From a virus, in IMG/VR virus record IMGVR_UViG_3300034073_000544, positions 1 to 21,058 of that record: a stretch of DNA of 21,058 bases. The stretch is one strand, 5' to 3'. The translations under genes and the position numbers were made by a program. This document shows, one piece after another, positions 1 through 5,624 of the stretch (positions are counted from its first letter, which is position 1; each line of letters starts with the position of its first letter). The notes beneath the pieces are model-generated. The model worked only from the letters and a program-made list of their open reading frames with translations, was not told where the DNA came from and searched no databases.

Positions 1-402
1 CTCCAATGCGGCAAAGCTCTTGCTGCTGTGCGTCTTGAACTCGGCCACATGGCGCTTCTTTGGCGCGGCTGGCACGCCAGACTCGATGATGGCGTCGATG
101 CTGCCGGAAACGTGGGCACCGAAGTCCACGCGCTCCTGCTGGCGGCTGGTGCGCACATCCATGCCGATGGCGCGCAAGTCCGACACGATGGTGGCCTCTT
201 CCATCTGGCCACGCCTGAACAGGCGCAGGATGCGGCCAGGGAATTGGGGCTGGACGGCCCAGCGGAAGGACAGCCACAGCCACCGATCACATGCGTGGCC
301 CAACTGGCTGCAGCCCATGTGCGGCCTGGGAGGCTCGGCCTGGGCCTCGTGGTGTTTGTCGATCAGCCCTTGGATGCTATGCTCTGGCTCAGGAATCTTC
401 AT
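1..402 (-). CDS. PD-(D/E)XK (RecB/Cas4-like) phage exonuclease, N-terminal part
   Basis: Read leftward, this frame stays open to the window edge and gives 134 residues of a longer protein. The N-terminal block MGCSQLGHACDRWLWLSFRW (29-48) is typical of phage exonucleases of the PD-(D/E)XK superfamily: a Cys-containing patch followed by an aromatic helix. RRGQMEEATIV (63-73) matches the conserved RG..EE helix. The catalytic core appears as GSIDAII (D103) and AEFKTH (E121, K123). By family knowledge it would resect DNA ends to make single strands for the Sak4-like protein encoded in the same operon. I chose the ATG at 402-400 because AAGGAG lies 6 bases upstream; an in-frame ATG at 417 lies before that site. 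The C-terminal half is not visible, so a helicase-fused or Cas4-type iron-sulphur variant cannot be excluded. Confidence 0.8.
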   Translation of the reverse strand, partial: MKIPEPEHSIQGLIDKHHEAQAEPPRPHMGCSQLGHACDRWLWLSFRWAVQPQFPGRILRLFRRGQMEEATIVSDLRAIGMDVRTSRQQERVDFGAHVSGSIDAIIESGVPAAPKKRHVAEFKTHSSKSFAALE

Positions 403-427
403 CAGGTTCTCCTTCATGCAGTTGTCA

Positions 428-459
428 GCCCGGTCCTCTTGCGAGGCCGGGCATTTTTT
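428..459 (+). terminator. Intrinsic terminator, rightward polarity, inside the leftward operon
   Basis: A hairpin of six G/C-rich pairs (428-433 with 447-452), an unpaired T434 and four more pairs (435-438 with 443-446) closes a TTGC loop. It is followed directly by A and six T (454-459). The T-run is on the plus strand, so it would stop rightward transcription, although both flanking genes are read leftward. In the leftward RNA the hairpin lies about 15 bases upstream of the exonuclease ribosome binding site. Confidence 0.75.
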
Positions 460-463
460 CGCC

Positions 464-970
464 TTACTTCTTGGCCCAGGGCGGTGCGGCTTTGCCGCTT
501 GCCGCAGGCGCGGAGGCCGCGGCCGGTGCGGAGGCTGCAGGTGCTGCGAAGGTCGGCGCGCTGCCGGTGATCGCTTTAAAGCCCTTGACCTCGTTCTGTG
601 CCGAGTATTGCTCGGTTGCGGCGCGCACATCAAGTTTGATCTGCAGGTCGCCACCGATCAGTTGGTCAGTATCGGTGACCTTGGCCAGGCCAATGCTGCG
701 CATCAACTCGCCAAGCTGCTGGCGGCCGATCTCTTCGGCCTTGGCGCTGGCGTTCTTGATGTTGAGGTTGCCGAACACCACGCGGCCTTGGTGGCTCGGC
801 CCGGTAATGTCGTAGCGGACCTTGATGTACTGGCCCGAACCGTCCTTGGTCGGCTGCAGGTCAGCCTTGGTGATCTTGGCCGTGTACCAGCCGGGCGGCA
901 GCGGATCGTAGTTGCCACCAGTGCCCTGGGGCAGTTCATTTGCGTCAAAGGTTCGTCCGAGGAATGCCAT
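464..970 (-). CDS. DUF669-family phage protein (probable ssDNA-associated recombination accessory)
   Basis: This 168-aa protein starts MAFLGRTFDA and carries the block LPPGWYTAKITKADLQPT (24-41), then KVRYDITG and RVVFGNLNIKN, which is the DUF669 family pattern. DUF669 genes usually sit beside phage annealing or RecA-like genes and are thought to act with single-stranded DNA; their biochemistry is poorly known. Residues 137-162 form an Ala/Pro/Ser-rich, probably disordered linker ending in PPWAKK, an arrangement that recalls the flexible tail of SSB with a terminal binding motif (inference). AAGGAG lies 8 bases before the ATG. It follows the 135-aa gene with a 2-base gap and precedes the exonuclease gene by 61 bases that contain a hairpin. 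The family call is firm and the role is inferred from context. Confidence 0.8.
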   Translation of the reverse strand: MAFLGRTFDANELPQGTGGNYDPLPPGWYTAKITKADLQPTKDGSGQYIKVRYDITGPSHQGRVVFGNLNIKNASAKAEEIGRQQLGELMRSIGLAKVTDTDQLIGGDLQIKLDVRAATEQYSAQNEVKGFKAITGSAPTFAAPAASAPAAASAPAASGKAAPPWAKK

Positions 971-972
971 GG

Positions 973-1380
973 TTATTTCTCCTTGCGAGTGATGGTGAAT
1001 GAAGGGCGGCCAGGCTTGGCCGTGATTGCTGCTGCCAGCGGCTTGGTGATGGCCTCGTCCGCTGCTTTCCAGACGGCCATGTTGATCTCCGGCTTCCACC
1101 GGAAGAGGCTGGCCAGGTGCTCGGTCAGGCCGAACTCGGCGGCCAGTTCCTGCACCTTGTCGCCATCGACCTTGCGGTCAATGCGGCCGACGATCTTGAT
1201 GGTGAACTGGTCCGGGTCGACCGTCTCCGTGCCTTCCAGGTTCTCGGCCACCCCGACCAAGGACTTGATGCGGTCCTCGATCTTGCGGCGGTCTGCCGTG
1301 GCGTCGGCCTCGGCCTGTTTGGCGGCCAGCCACAACTGCGACAGTTCGTTGAGGTCGCTGGTTTTGTGTTCTTCGGTCAT
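973..1380 (-). CDS. Conserved phage protein of the recombination operon (135 aa)
   Basis: The protein is 135 residues, highly charged. An N-terminal helix of probable coiled-coil character (about 15-45, with AKQAEADATADRRKIEDRI) is followed by a small alpha/beta region containing IKIVGRIDRKVDGDKVQELA and a basic tail ending SFTITRKEK. I recognise this as a protein often found beside Sak4/DUF669 genes in phage genomes, but I know no biochemical function for it. The GRIDRKVDGDKV segment looks like a short beta-hairpin followed by a helix. GAGG lies upstream of the ATG, and the start codon overlaps the stop of the preceding 65-aa gene as ATGA, implying coupled translation. A helper role in single-strand annealing or nuclease loading is possible but is inferred only from position. 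Confidence 0.7.
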   Translation of the reverse strand: MTEEHKTSDLNELSQLWLAAKQAEADATADRRKIEDRIKSLVGVAENLEGTETVDPDQFTIKIVGRIDRKVDGDKVQELAAEFGLTEHLASLFRWKPEINMAVWKAADEAITKPLAAAITAKPGRPSFTITRKEK

Positions 1381-1574
1381 TTGATCCTCGCTTTCAGCAT
1401 GTCATCAGCCATCGCATACGCTGCCGCTGCAATCTCTGGCATTGGCATCGCGGCGTCCATCAATCCTTGCATCGCCTTGGCTGCGAAGTAGTCGCGCAGG
1501 GTCATGCCATCTTGGATGGCCTGGCCGTGCACATCGGAAGGTGCCCAAGTCGGAAAGGCTTGTCCTCCGTCCAT
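1377..1574 (-). CDS. Small phage protein with GMTLRDYFAAKAM motif (65 aa)
   Basis: A 65-residue protein starting MDGGQAFPTW and carrying GMTLRDYFAAKAMQGLMD (23-40), followed by an Ala/Met-rich helix. The GMTLRDYFAAKAM signature recurs in small proteins of unknown function in many proteobacterial phages and prophages. No catalytic or metal-binding residues are evident. The ATG shares one base with the upstream stop (TGATG) and the gene ends in an ATGA overlap with the 135-aa gene, so it is embedded in a translationally coupled operon. An in-frame ATG lies further upstream at 1679, inside the Sak4-like gene; the coupled start is preferred because the added residues would be a frame-shifted copy of that gene. 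Confidence 0.75.
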   Translation of the reverse strand: MDGGQAFPTWAPSDVHGQAIQDGMTLRDYFAAKAMQGLMDAAMPMPEIAAAAYAMADDMLKARIK

Positions 1575-2248
1575 CACTTGCCTCCCATCTTTGCGATGAT
1601 CGCGCCCAGGTCCGGCGCTTCCCAGGCCTCCAGCTTGCCGCTGCGGTCCTTGGCCAGCCAGAGGCCGTCCGAGTCGCACATCAGGGCGCGTTGCGTCACG
1701 CCTTCGCCATCCTTCTCAACCCGCAGCGCCAGCACCTCGTCAAAGAAGTAGGGCAGAGCCTGACCGGTCTTGTTGCCTGGCATTGATGGCGCATACAGCA
1801 CGCGGCCCATCTCGTCCTGCGTCTTTTCCAGTTTTGCGCTCATGTACACATGGCGGCCTGGCAGGTCGCGGAAGGCGCGGATGATGTCGGCCATCTGTTC
1901 TTGCATCGCACCGTAAGCCTGGCGTGGGTCTTTGGTCGCCTTCTTCTCGGCGTTGAGAACCACCTCCGCGATCTCGCTGATGCTGTCCAGCGCCACCGAC
2001 TCAAAGCCTTTGGCATCGTCCGATTGCGTCAGCCAGGTGTAAGCCTCGCGCAGGGTCTCCATGTCGCTGATCTCGATGAATGGCAGGTCCGCGTCCTGGA
2101 TGGACAGCAGACCACCTTCAGCCGAAAGAACGATGGGCTTGGGCAGGGTCTTGACCAGGCTGGTCTTACCCGCACCGGCTTGCCCATACACGAGCACCTT
2201 CACACCGTTGGCAGCCAAGCTGCCGGTCGTTTTTACGTTGATTGCCAT
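1574..2248 (-). CDS. Sak4-like RecA-fold ATPase (phage recombinase, AAA_24 type)
   Basis: A 224-aa single-domain P-loop protein. Walker A is GQAGAGKTSL (22-31) and Walker B is SVALDSISE (84-92). SAKLEKTQDEMGRVLYAP (137-154) and GNKTGQALPYFFDEVLAL (158-175) complete the RecA-core pattern of phage AAA_24/Sak4 proteins. Sak4 proteins are reduced RecA/UvsX-like recombinases that anneal or pair DNA strands, usually with a single-strand-binding partner. It is the first gene of the leftward operon, so it is probably made earliest and most strongly. AAGGAG sits 7 bases before the chosen ATG; an upstream in-frame ATG at 2308 lacks such a site and falls on the predicted promoter -10. An adaptor ATPase without recombinase activity is the main alternative. 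Confidence 0.85.
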   Translation of the reverse strand: MAINVKTTGSLAANGVKVLVYGQAGAGKTSLVKTLPKPIVLSAEGGLLSIQDADLPFIEISDMETLREAYTWLTQSDDAKGFESVALDSISEIAEVVLNAEKKATKDPRQAYGAMQEQMADIIRAFRDLPGRHVYMSAKLEKTQDEMGRVLYAPSMPGNKTGQALPYFFDEVLALRVEKDGEGVTQRALMCDSDGLWLAKDRSGKLEAWEAPDLGAIIAKMGGK

Positions 2249-2302
2249 CAGGCATCTCCTTCGTTGTTGCTGCGCCTTCGGCCAATTCCGTTCGCGCAGT
2301 GG

Positions 2303-2332
2303 TTGCAACTGTACCTGTTTTCCGGGTAAGAT
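2303..2332 (+). promoter_or_regulatory. Candidate rightward promoter for the Cro-like gene
   Basis: TTGCAA (2303-2308), an 18-base spacer and TAAGAT (2327-2332) give four of six matches in each element. It faces the leftward promoter and overlaps it almost completely. Some promoter is needed ahead of the Cro-like gene and this is the best match I find, but it is weak, and a repressor or phage activator may adjust it. Confidence 0.4.
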
Positions 2333-2337
2333 GTCAA
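2308..2337 (-). promoter_or_regulatory. Leftward sigma70 promoter for the recombination operon
   Basis: Read on the minus strand, TTGACA (2337-2332) is separated by 18 bases from TACAGT (2313-2308). The -35 is a perfect consensus and the -10 matches four of six bases. Initiation would fall near base 2301, leaving a leader of about 50 bases before the Sak4-like gene. The 17-bp palindrome at 2312-2328 lies inside the spacer, where a bound repressor would block polymerase. Confidence 0.7.
2312..2328. promoter_or_regulatory. Candidate 17-bp operator for the Cro-like protein
   Basis: The sequence TACCTGTTTTCCGGGTA is an imperfect palindrome with TACC/GGTA arms and one inner G/C pair. Its length equals that of lambda-type operators. 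It lies within the spacers of both divergent promoters and 42 bases upstream of the Cro-like gene. A related GGTT half-site begins at 2301. Binding is inferred. Confidence 0.45.
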
Positions 2338-2369
2338 CACCGCATGAAAATTATTTTGGAAGGACCACG

Positions 2370-2543
2370 ATGAAGACCCAGGAAGCCATCGACTACTATG
2401 GCAGCACCAAGAAGCTGGCAGACGCTCTTGGCATCTGGCCACAGGTCATCTACACATGGGGTGACAAGCCTCCAATGGCCAGGCAGTACGAACTGGAGGT
2501 GAAAACAGAAGGCACGCTTAAAGCAGACAGGGAGGACAAATGA
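2370..2543 (+). CDS. Cro-like HTH transcriptional repressor
   Basis: A 57-aa protein matching the Cro/YdaS pattern: AIDYYGSTKKLADALGIWPQ (6-25), with the helix-turn-helix over about 12-32 and recognition helix PQVIYTWG. It is followed by the usual PPMARQYELEVKTEGTLKA strand-turn that closes the fold. Cro proteins bind as dimers to short palindromes and repress early divergent promoters; a suitable palindrome lies 42 bases upstream. GGAAGGA (2358-2364) is placed 5 bases before the chosen ATG; the in-frame ATG at 2331 has no such site and lies in the promoter. The stop codon overlaps the next start (ATGA). No CI-type partner repressor is visible next to it, unlike in lambda or P22. Confidence 0.85.
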   Translation: MKTQEAIDYYGSTKKLADALGIWPQVIYTWGDKPPMARQYELEVKTEGTLKADREDK

Positions 2544-3013
2544 AGTCATCCAGTCTCTATGTTTTGCAATGTCAGGACTTTTTCAAAGTCGGCATATCGA
2601 AGTTTTTTGACCACAGGTTGAGCACGATTTCAAACGCCACGCCTTTTGATGTTGATGTTGTGCACGTGATTGAATTCGAGTCGCATTCGGACACAAAAAC
2701 AGCAGAAAGGATTGCTCATCAACATCTTTTCGACATGGGCCATCATGCTAAGCTGGAGTGGTTCAAAGGCCCAAAAGGAATTGTGCTTCAGGTGTGCGCA
2801 CAGGCGGCAGAAATTGCCAAGCACAAAGGCAGGCTGAGGAAGTCAACGATAGAAGCCAAGGCCAGGCACATGCTTTCGATCTGCAAGCCTGACATTGTTG
2901 AGGAGTTGACTGGAGTCTCACAAGGTCGAATCATTGAGGTTTTGGGCGGCTCAAAGTTGCAAGAACATGAGTTGCTGAAGATCAACACACTGTGGGGACC
3001 AATCAATGGCTGA
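2540..3013 (+). CDS. GIY-YIG (T5orf172/MUG113-like) nuclease-fold protein with C-terminal HTH
   Basis: A 157-aa protein. The N-terminus fits the GIY-YIG fold of the T5orf172/MUG113 type: LYVLQC (6-11), KVGIS (16-20), conserved Arg in DHRL (R26), NATPFDVDVV (32-41), catalytic Glu in AERIAHQHL (E56), and EWF (73-75). R26 and E56 are the residues expected for metal-dependent DNA cleavage. The C-terminal third contains DIVEELTGVSQGRIIEVLGG, a probable helix-turn-helix. It sits between the regulator and the replicase, overlapping both by a few bases. Its base composition stands out: about 96 G+C in the first 220 bases (roughly 44%), against about 60% nearby, suggesting separate acquisition. Homing, host-DNA attack or anti-phage nuclease roles are all possible; the target is unknown. 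Confidence 0.75.
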   Translation: MKSSSLYVLQCQDFFKVGISKFFDHRLSTISNATPFDVDVVHVIEFESHSDTKTAERIAHQHLFDMGHHAKLEWFKGPKGIVLQVCAQAAEIAKHKGRLRKSTIEAKARHMLSICKPDIVEELTGVSQGRIIEVLGGSKLQEHELLKINTLWGPING

Positions 3014-5060
3014 CTTGTCCCAGGTGCTCGGTGGGCCTTGGTCACCACCGCAAGAGAGGCGCATTGCCCCGCCAGAAGAACAACTCATCGATGCCATCAG
3101 GAATGCCGGGCTGGAGCCACCAGAGCACGTGGTGCTTGACGGCAAGCTGCATCGGTTCCGATCGGGCACCAAGGGCAGCGCCAAGGCAGGAGACAAGTCG
3201 GGCTGGTATGTCGTGTTTGGGGACGGCATCCCGGCTGGCAGGTTCGGATGCTGGCGCATGGGGCTGGAATCGCCTTGGCGTGCCGATGTGGGCAGGCAGT
3301 TTTCACCGGCAGAGGAAATGGCGCACGTGCGGCGCATGGCCGAGGCCAAGGCACTGCGCGATGCGGCCCTGGAGAAGCAGCACGAGGTGGCCGAGACCAC
3401 GGTGGCAGCAATCTGGAGCCAGGCATCGACAGCCAATGCCGAGCACCCATACCTCAAGCGCAAGGGCGTGCAGCCACACGGCGCACGGATCACAGGCGAC
3501 GGTCGGCTGATGCTGCCACTCTTCGGCCAGGACGGCACCTTGTGCTCGCTGCAGTACATCGACAACGAAGGTGGGAAGCTCTACCACCCAGGCGCGGAGG
3601 CCGGTGGGAAGTTTTGGATGGTCGGGACAATGGACGAACCCGGTACCATCTACGTGGCAGAGGGGTTTGCCACAGCGGCCACGATTCACGAGACGACAGG
3701 CAGGCCGTGCATTGTCTCCTACAGCGCCAGCAGCCTTGTCCCGGTGACCGCCAGCCTGCGCGAGATGTACGGCAACGCACAGGACATCGTCATCGTGGCC
3801 GACCACGACAAGCACGGCGTGGGCCAGAAGTATGCCGACCAGGCCAGTGCCAAGTATGGCGTGCGCGTGGTGATGCCTCCGATCGAAGGCATGGATGCGA
3901 ATGATTATGCTCAGGCAGGCCACGACCTGACAAGCCTACTGGTGCAGCAGACTGGCACTGCAGTGATCGACAAGCTGAAGGTGGTCTTCGGTGACCAGCT
4001 TGGCGAGGACTACGAGGCACCAGACGAACTGGTCGAAGGCCTAATGACCATCGGAAGTTCGGTGGTGGTCTACGGCGACAGCAACTCAGGCAAGACCTTC
4101 TGGGCGCTGTCAGTGGCCACGGCGATCGCCACCGGCAGCGACTGCTACGGCCGCAAGACAGATCCAGGCCTGGTGGTCTACCTGGCCAGCGAGGCACCAG
4201 CCAGCATCCGATCGCGCATGCAGGCCATCAAGAAGTTCTACGGCTGCAACCTGGAGAACCTGGCCATGGTGCCGGTTCCGATGAACTTCTACGCTGGTGC
4301 ACAAGACGCCCATGACGTCATCGAGATGGTCCGGGCGATCGAGCAGATCAAAGGCAAGCCAGTGCGCCTGATCATTGGCGACACGCTGGCCAGGATGAGC
4401 GCAGGTGCCAACGAGAACAGCGGCGAGGACATGGGGCCAGTCATGGCCAGATTCGACCAGGTGGCCACTGCCACCGGCGCTGCCATGATGATCATTCACC
4501 ACAACGGCAAGGACGCAGCCAGAGGCGCACGAGGCTGGTCTGGCATCCGTGCCCACATCGACACCGAGATCGAGGTCAGCGAGAAGGACGGCGTGCGATC
4601 GGTCTCGGTGACCAAGCAGCGCGAGTTGCCAAGCAAGGGCGAGACGATCTACTTCCGGCTGGAGGTGATCGAGATGGGCACAACCAAGTTCGGCGGCGCA
4701 GCCACCACCTGCGTGGCCGTTCCAGACGAGGAGGCAAGCACCACAAAACCACACAAAAAACCAACAAAGCACGACGAGAACGTGCGCACGGTCGAGCGTG
4801 CCTGGTGGGCATCTGGCGCTGAAGAGCGTGAGGGTTCACCCTACATCAGCCGGTCGGCGCTGCGCGATCTGCTGGTCAAGGATGGCATGTCGGAGCGCAC
4901 GGCCAAGAACAAAACCGAGGCCAGCAGGCCGGACGGAATCATCGCGCAACTGCTCAACGCAGGCACGCTGGAGACGTTCGAACACGGCTGGATTTTCGTC
5001 AACGAGACGCACGCGAGCGCACTTTTGATGCAGAAAAACGCCCCCAAAAATCGCCCCTAA
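3006..5060 (+). CDS. Bifunctional TOPRIM primase / RepA-like hexameric helicase
   Basis: A 684-aa replication protein. The N-terminal region (41-92, HVVLDGKLHRFRSG...GWYVVFGDG) resembles the leader of phage toprim primases. The TOPRIM domain follows, with VAEGFATA (E219) and IVIVADHDKHG (D266, D268). A RepA/DnaB-type ATPase domain has Walker A GDSNSGKT (357-364), Walker B RLIIGDT (454-460) and a sensor-like IIHHNGKDAARG (496-507). The C-terminus (about 600-665, SRSALRDLLVKDGMSERTAK) looks like a winged helix suited to DNA or origin binding. It would prime and unwind phage DNA. The start overlaps the previous gene by 8 bases. The last codons lie within the iteron-like repeats, placing the gene directly at the presumed origin. 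Close parallels are phage primase-helicases of the P4-alpha/RepA mosaic type. Confidence 0.9.
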   Translation: MADLSQVLGGPWSPPQERRIAPPEEQLIDAIRNAGLEPPEHVVLDGKLHRFRSGTKGSAKAGDKSGWYVVFGDGIPAGRFGCWRMGLESPWRADVGRQFSPAEEMAHVRRMAEAKALRDAALEKQHEVAETTVAAIWSQASTANAEHPYLKRKGVQPHGARITGDGRLMLPLFGQDGTLCSLQYIDNEGGKLYHPGAEAGGKFWMVGTMDEPGTIYVAEGFATAATIHETTGRPCIVSYSASSLVPVTASLREMYGNAQDIVIVADHDKHGVGQKYADQASAKYGVRVVMPPIEGMDANDYAQAGHDLTSLLVQQTGTAVIDKLKVVFGDQLGEDYEAPDELVEGLMTIGSSVVVYGDSNSGKTFWALSVATAIATGSDCYGRKTDPGLVVYLASEAPASIRSRMQAIKKFYGCNLENLAMVPVPMNFYAGAQDAHDVIEMVRAIEQIKGKPVRLIIGDTLARMSAGANENSGEDMGPVMARFDQVATATGAAMMIIHHNGKDAARGARGWSGIRAHIDTEIEVSEKDGVRSVSVTKQRELPSKGETIYFRLEVIEMGTTKFGGAATTCVAVPDEEASTTKPHKKPTKHDENVRTVERAWWASGAEEREGSPYISRSALRDLLVKDGMSERTAKNKTEASRPDGIIAQLLNAGTLETFEHGWIFVNETHASALLMQKNAPKNRP

Positions 5061-5163
5061 ACGCCCCTGACCGCCCCTAGGGGTTTTTAGGGGTTAGGGG
5101 CAAAAGCCCGGAAAAACGCCCCGCCCCGCCCCTAAAACGTATACGTTAGGGGCAGGTAGGGGC
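5052..5163. repeat. Iteron-like GCCCCTAA/TTAGGGGC repeat cluster
   Basis: Forward copies of CGCCCCTRA or close variants begin at 5052, 5062 and 5072, exactly 10 bases apart, and again at 5127; degenerate copies start at 5039 and 5117. Inverted copies lie at 5087-5093, 5094-5101, 5146-5153 and 5156-5163 (the last with one change). A 10-base period puts the forward sites on one face of the helix, as seen for iterons bound by replication initiators. Confidence 0.8.
5128..5153. repeat. 26-bp palindrome built from two inverted iterons
   Basis: GCCCCTAA at the left arm and TTAGGGGC at the right arm enclose a central ACGTATACGT core. The whole is a palindrome apart from two extra A bases in the left arm. 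The A/T-containing alternating core could be a dimer binding site or a cruciform. Confidence 0.75.
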
Positions 5164-5190
5164 ACCGGGATGCGGAAAAACAGGGAAAAG

Positions 5191-5199
5191 TTATCCACA
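5191..5199 (+). promoter_or_regulatory. Consensus DnaA box
   Basis: TTATCCACA is an exact match to the strict bacterial DnaA box consensus. It lies 28 bases after the last iteron-like repeat and 21 bases before the next start codon. It suggests that host DnaA helps open the phage origin. One chance match in a phage genome is possible, but the position next to the repeats argues against it. Confidence 0.65.
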
Positions 5200-5220
5200 G
5201 GAAAGTTAGGAAGCACTGAC

Positions 5221-5502
5221 ATGACACAAACCAACGTGAACGAGATGCTGACCGGGCGCGAGAAGCGTTACGGTAGCTTCACCAACCACGCCAGCATCAG
5301 CCAGGCACTCAAGGCAGTGATGCTGGAACGGTCTGGATGGGATGTGCTGGCCACAGATCAAAAAGAAGCCCTGGAGATGATCCAGCACAAGGTCGCCCGC
5401 ATCCTCAACGGCGATCCGACCTATGCGGACAACTGGATCGATATCGCTGGCTACGCCATCCTGGTGGCGAACCGGCTCGAAAAAGAGGACAATGCAGCAT
5501 GA
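5221..5502 (+). CDS. DUF6378-family phage protein
   Basis: A 93-aa protein whose core matches DUF6378: REKRYGSFTNHASISQALK (10-28), WDVLATDQKEALEMIQHKVA (38-57), then RILNGDPTYADNWIDIAGYA (58-77). The helical, Asp/Glu-rich pattern, especially YADNWIDIAGY, resembles all-alpha nucleotide-pyrophosphohydrolase-like proteins (MazG-type). This is an impression, since the family is officially uncharacterised. It sits just downstream of the replicase and candidate origin, which would suit a nucleotide-pool or replication-linked role. AGGAAG lies 7 bases before the chosen ATG; an earlier in-frame ATG at 5170 would place the DnaA box inside the coding region and lacks a site. The stop overlaps the next start as ATGA. 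Confidence 0.8.
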   Translation: MTQTNVNEMLTGREKRYGSFTNHASISQALKAVMLERSGWDVLATDQKEALEMIQHKVARILNGDPTYADNWIDIAGYAILVANRLEKEDNAA

Positions 5503-5624
5503 CCACAATTTCACACAAAACCAACCTGATCGGCACGATGATGATCGGTGTGGTGATCGGAATGAACGGCTGGTGGATGGCTGCCGCAGCATTGGCACTG
5601 GCGATTGCCTGGAGGGGCGAATGA
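5499..5624 (+). CDS. Small single-span membrane protein (41 aa)
   Basis: A 41-residue frame coupled at both ends (ATGA overlap before, TGATG overlap after). A short polar N-terminus, MTTISHKTN, is followed by hydrophobic residues from about 10 to 38 with a WW pair (24-25), and then RGE at the end. One long or two short transmembrane segments around the GMNGWW turn are possible. No family is recognised. Its place between early genes and TerS could suit a holin or membrane-tethering function, but it is shorter than most holins and no endolysin gene is adjacent. The existence of the gene rests on the tight coupling and its hydrophobic pattern. Confidence 0.6.
   Translation: MTTISHKTNLIGTMMIGVVIGMNGWWMAAAALALAIAWRGE

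Larger units (their letters stand above)
5039..5199. other. Candidate replication origin (iteron-like repeats plus DnaA box)
   Basis: The interval from the end of the replicase to the next gene is the longest apparently noncoding stretch in the window. It is packed with a GCCCCTAA / TTAGGGGC motif in both orientations, a near-perfect palindrome, and then a consensus DnaA box at the edge of an A-rich segment (5172-5190). An origin beside its own primase-helicase gene is a common phage arrangement. Origin function is inferred; a regulatory RNA structure is the main alternative. Confidence 0.6.

Noticed and set aside
20-1384. A 454-codon open frame on the plus strand
   Set aside because: It lies opposite four leftward genes that have ribosome sites, coupled junctions and recognised families. 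Its translation is Cys/Arg-rich with no domain, as expected for an antisense shadow in G+C-rich DNA.
5074-5088. CCCCTAGGGG followed by TTTTT as an intrinsic terminator after the replicase
   Set aside because: The self-complementary run leaves no room for a loop, and the motif is better explained as two abutting copies of the local repeat family.
5039-5163. A CRISPR-like array in the GCCCCTAA repeats
   Set aside because: Repeats are 8-9 bases with spacings of 7-13 bases or irregular, and occur in both orientations. CRISPR repeats are longer, in one orientation, with spacers of about 30 bases.
5170-5220. Upstream in-frame ATG as the start of the DUF6378 gene
   Set aside because: It lacks a ribosome site, adds 17 residues that do not fit the family and would place the DnaA box inside the gene. 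AGGAAG before 5221 is a better choice.
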